Below are positions 5,700 through 7,662 of a stretch of 7,662 nt of DNA, piece after piece; the first letter of the stretch is position 1, and every line of letters starts with the position of its first letter. The translations under genes and the position numbers were made by a program. Origin of the DNA: an uncultured Collinsella sp. (lineage in GTDB: Bacteria > Actinomycetota > Coriobacteriia > Coriobacteriales > Coriobacteriaceae); contig URBA01000064.1 of assembly GCA_900545905.1 (NCBI GenBank), forward strand, positions 1 to 7,662. The letters are read 5' to 3'. The notes under the pieces are model-generated. The model had not been told where the DNA came from, searched no databases, and saw only the letters and a program-made list of their open reading frames with translations.

Positions 5700-6707
5700 A
5701 TGAATGTTGCGCTGATTGGCTCCGGCTCCTGGGGAACCGCCGTCGCGGGCCTTGCCGCCGCGCGGGCCGAGCGCGTGACCATGTGGGCCCACAGCGAGCA
5801 GACGGCCTCCGGCATTAACGGCGAGCACCGCAACCCCCGCTACCTTGTGGACTACGTGCTGCCCGGCAACTCCGTCGCCACGACCGAGCTCGTGCAGGCG
5901 CTCGACGGCGCCGAGGCCATCATCTTTGCCGTTCCTTCGACGCACCTTCGCAGCGTGTGCCACCAGGCCGCGCCCTTTATCGCCGCCGATACCCCAGTGC
6001 TCTGCCTCACCAAGGGCATTGAGCCCGAGTCCGGCCTGCTCATGAGCGAGGTCATCGCCAGCGAGATCGGCAACGAGTCGCGCGTGGCGGCGCTCTCGGG
6101 CCCCAACCATGCCGAGGAGATCTGCCGCGGCGGACTTTCTGCCGCCGTCATCGCAAGCAAAGATCCGCAGATAGGGGAGACCTTTAAGGAACTGCTCCTG
6201 TCCACGGCCTTCCGCATCTATCTGTCGCAAGACATGACCGGTGTCGAGGTCTGCGGCGCCATGAAAAACGTCATCGCGATCGTATGTGGCATCTCCGCCG
6301 GCACCGGTGCGGGCGACAATACGCTCGCCCTTATCATGACGCGCGGCCTGGCCGAGATCAGCCGTCTGGTGCATGCCCGCGGCGGCCAGGCCATCACCTG
6401 CATGGGCCTTGCCGGCATGGGCGACCTCATTGCCACCTGCACTTCGGAGCATTCGCGCAACCGCACCTTTGGCTACGAGTTTGCCCACGGCGTGTCGCTC
6501 GACGAGTATCAGACGCGCACGCATATGGTGGTCGAGGGCGCCGTCGCGGCCCGCAGCGTCAGCGAGCTCGCCCGTTCACTGGGCGTAGACATTCCGCTCA
6601 CCTTTGCCGTGGAGCAAACGCTCTACAACGGTGTTACTTTGGATAGGGCGCTCGAGATTCTTACCGACCGCGTCCCCTCTCAAGAGTTCTACGGACTCAA
6701 CGACTAG
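5700..6707 (+). CDS. gpsA: NAD(P)+-dependent glycerol-3-phosphate dehydrogenase
   Basis: A 335-residue cytoplasmic enzyme that reduces dihydroxyacetone phosphate to sn-glycerol-3-phosphate, the backbone for phospholipids. The N-terminal Rossmann fold starts MNVALIGSGSWGTA with the dinucleotide motif GSGSWG at 7-12. FAVPSTHLRSV at 76-86, CLTKGIE at 102-108 (Lys105) and LSGPNHAEE at 132-140 follow. The C-terminal helical domain carries the catalytic Lys189 in CGAMKNVIAI, GDNTLALIMTRGLAEI at 205-220, GLAGMGDLIATCTSEHSRNR at 236-255 and the conserved Glu279 (VEG). Length and motif order are normal, with no broken region. It sits nine bases after plsY, whose product consumes glycerol-3-phosphate. 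Confidence 0.97.
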   Translation: MNVALIGSGSWGTAVAGLAAARAERVTMWAHSEQTASGINGEHRNPRYLVDYVLPGNSVATTELVQALDGAEAIIFAVPSTHLRSVCHQAAPFIAADTPVLCLTKGIEPESGLLMSEVIASEIGNESRVAALSGPNHAEEICRGGLSAAVIASKDPQIGETFKELLLSTAFRIYLSQDMTGVEVCGAMKNVIAIVCGISAGTGAGDNTLALIMTRGLAEISRLVHARGGQAITCMGLAGMGDLIATCTSEHSRNRTFGYEFAHGVSLDEYQTRTHMVVEGAVAARSVSELARSLGVDIPLTFAVEQTLYNGVTLDRALEILTDRVPSQEFYGLND

Positions 6708-6712
6708 CGCAG

Positions 6713-6717
6713 AAAGG
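6713..6717 (+). promoter_or_regulatory. Probable ribosome binding site of rpe
   Basis: AAAGG lies eight bases before ATG 6726, in the 18-base gap after gpsA. It is weaker than the other sites in the window. Confidence 0.55.
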
Positions 6718-6725
6718 CTACTACC

Positions 6726-7397
6726 ATGGGTTCCATCAAAATCGCTCCGTCCGTCCTTTCGGCCGACATGGCCAACCTCAAGGGCGAACTCGACAAGATC
6801 GCCGGTGCCGACTACGTGCACTTCGACGTCATGGACGGCCACTTTACCGGCAACCTCACCTTTGGCGTTGACATCCTTAAGGCCGTCAAGCGCTCCACCA
6901 ACGTGCCGGTCGACGCGCACCTGATGGTGTCGAACCCCGACGAGACCGTCGATTGGTACGCCGATGCCGGTGCCGACATGATCACCGTGCACTACGAGGC
7001 CTCCACGCACCTGCACCGCACGCTCACGCATCTGCAGCAGCGCGGCATCAAGGCCGGCGTGGTGCTCAACCCCGCCACCCCCGTGTGCGTACTCGAGAGC
7101 ATCATCGACGTCGTCGATATGGTGCTGCTCATGAGCGTGAACCCCGGCTTTGGCGGCCAGAGCTTTATCCCAGGCACCATCGCCAAACTGCACGAGCTCA
7201 AGGCCATGTGCGAGCGCCACGGGGTTTCGCCCCTCATCGAGGTCGACGGCGGCATCTCGTCCAAGAACATCGCCGAGGTCGTCAAGGCTGGCGCCAACGT
7301 GCTCGTCGCAGGTTCCGCCGTATTTAAGTCCGAAGATCCCGCTGCCGAGGTTGCACTGCTGCAGAAGCTGGGCAACGAGGCCGCACAGGAGGCATAA
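6726..7397 (+). CDS. rpe: Ribulose-phosphate 3-epimerase
   Basis: A 223-residue TIM-barrel metalloenzyme that interconverts D-ribulose 5-phosphate and D-xylulose 5-phosphate in the pentose phosphate pathway. Motifs in order: IAPSVLSAD at 6-14, HFDVMDGHF at 32-40 (metal ligands His32 and Asp34, the latter also a catalytic acid/base), DAHLMV at 63-68 (metal ligand His65), VHYE at 88-91, MSVNPGFGGQSFIP at 136-149 (the flexible active-site loop), EVDGGI at 172-177 (ligand and catalytic Asp174) and AGSAVF at 195-200 (phosphate binding). The length is normal. The usual FVPN after the second motif reads FTGN here, a small variation. Its place after gpsA is not explained by pathway; it may simply share transcription. 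The gap of six bases before the next gene suggests the transcript continues. Confidence 0.96.
   Translation: MGSIKIAPSVLSADMANLKGELDKIAGADYVHFDVMDGHFTGNLTFGVDILKAVKRSTNVPVDAHLMVSNPDETVDWYADAGADMITVHYEASTHLHRTLTHLQQRGIKAGVVLNPATPVCVLESIIDVVDMVLLMSVNPGFGGQSFIPGTIAKLHELKAMCERHGVSPLIEVDGGISSKNIAEVVKAGANVLVAGSAVFKSEDPAAEVALLQKLGNEAAQEA
7387..7392 (+). promoter_or_regulatory. Ribosome binding site of the cysteine desulfurase gene
   Basis: AGGAGG is within the last codons of rpe, 11 bases before ATG 7404, supporting that start and coupling to rpe. Confidence 0.7.
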
Positions 7398-7403
7398 ACC
7401 CTT

Positions 7404-7662
7404 ATGACCGCAGGTCAAAACCGCATACCCGTGAATCTTGACTATGCTGCCTCGACGCCCATGCGCGCCGAGGCGCTCCTTGCGCAGCGCGAGTACGACG
7501 ACAGCGAGCTTGCCGGCGTCAACCCCAACTCTCTGCATTCGCTCGGCCGCAAGGCCGCTGCACGCCTGGAAGTGGCGCGTCGCGAGATTGCCCGCAGCTT
7601 TGGCGCGCGCGTCCGCCCGTCCGAGATCATCTTGACCAATGGCGGAACCGAGGCAAACCAGC
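7404..7662 (+). CDS. Cysteine desulfurase, NifS/IscS class (partial, 3' end outside window)
   Basis: The first 86 residues of a PLP-dependent class V aminotransferase-fold protein. NLDYAASTPM at 11-20 matches the N-terminal signature of NifS/IscS-type cysteine desulfurases (YLDNAATTP in many). NPNSLHSLGRKAA at ~40-52 matches the NPSSxHxxGxxA segment, and IILTNGGTEANQ at the end matches the FTSGATESNN cofactor-phosphate loop. The enzyme removes sulfur from cysteine and passes it as persulfide to Fe-S cluster or tRNA-thiolation pathways. The PLP lysine, the active-site cysteine and its loop length lie beyond the window, so IscS, NifS and tRNA-dedicated types cannot be told apart. No symbol is assigned. 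It follows rpe by six bases and is probably in the same transcription unit. Its product could feed sulfur to the Fe-S enzymes encoded upstream (IspH, radical-SAM protein); that is inference from proximity. Confidence 0.88.
   Translation, partial: MTAGQNRIPVNLDYAASTPMRAEALLAQREYDDSELAGVNPNSLHSLGRKAAARLEVARREIARSFGARVRPSEIILTNGGTEANQ

Noticed and set aside
4986..6524. Long open frame on the - strand (512 codons) opposite plsY and gpsA
   Set aside because: It is opposite two complete conserved enzymes. Its translation is low-complexity, rich in His, Gly, Ala, Asp and Arg, with no recognisable motif, as expected from the mirror of GC-rich codons.
590..7404. Internal promoters or intrinsic terminators between genes
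   Set aside because: Gaps are 18 bases or less and hold only ribosome sites. No GC hairpin followed by a T-run was seen.
6576..7538. 320-codon open frame on the - strand opposite rpe and its neighbours
   Set aside because: It spans three well-supported + strand genes, has no domain signature, and its Val/His/Gly/Asp-rich composition is a mirror of the GAC/CAC/GTC-type codons.

Overview
The window is a GC-rich, densely packed stretch of bacterial chromosome with every gene on the + strand. Its codon use (strong preference for CGC, GAG, AAG, CTC and GAC), the protein sequences and the gene order suggest a gut actinobacterium of the Coriobacteriia, probably Collinsella-like. That placement is inferred from the look of the sequence, not from a database search. 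No rRNA, tRNA, CRISPR array, insertion sequence or gene-free stretch was seen. The longest gap between genes is under 20 bases.

Layout: (1) Positions 1-590 hold an open frame made of two unrelated pieces. The first ~255 bases encode the end of the hinge and start of the coiled coil of a chromosome-segregation SMC protein, in a codon style unlike the rest of the window. They run in frame into the C-terminal half of cytidylate kinase (cmk). This looks like a chimeric contig end or a recombination scar. (2) 594-1322 is a PlsC-type lysophosphatidate acyltransferase. (3) 1325-2224 is IspH, the last enzyme of the MEP isoprenoid pathway. (4) 2227-3669 is a radical-SAM protein of the uncharacterised PDZ/DUF512 family. 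(5) 3680-5014 is the double GTPase Der (EngA). (6) 5007-5690 is the membrane acyltransferase PlsY. (7) 5700-6707 is glycerol-3-phosphate dehydrogenase GpsA. (8) 6726-7397 is ribulose-phosphate 3-epimerase. (9) 7404 to the window end is the start of a cysteine desulfurase.

The genes are spaced by -8 to +18 bases, and most have a Shine-Dalgarno sequence inside or next to the previous stop codon, so they are probably one transcription unit. GpsA makes sn-glycerol-3-phosphate, PlsY acylates it from acyl-phosphate and PlsC adds the second acyl chain to give phosphatidic acid. Three consecutive steps of membrane lipid synthesis are therefore co-located with isoprenoid synthesis (IspH), pyrimidine nucleotide supply (Cmk) and ribosome assembly (Der). 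IspH and the radical-SAM protein both need iron-sulfur clusters, and the cysteine desulfurase at the end could supply sulfur for them.

I found no clear new biological system. The points most worth a second look are the SMC/CMK junction, the conserved but functionally unassigned radical-SAM gene, and the Asp-to-Glu change in the PlsC catalytic motif.
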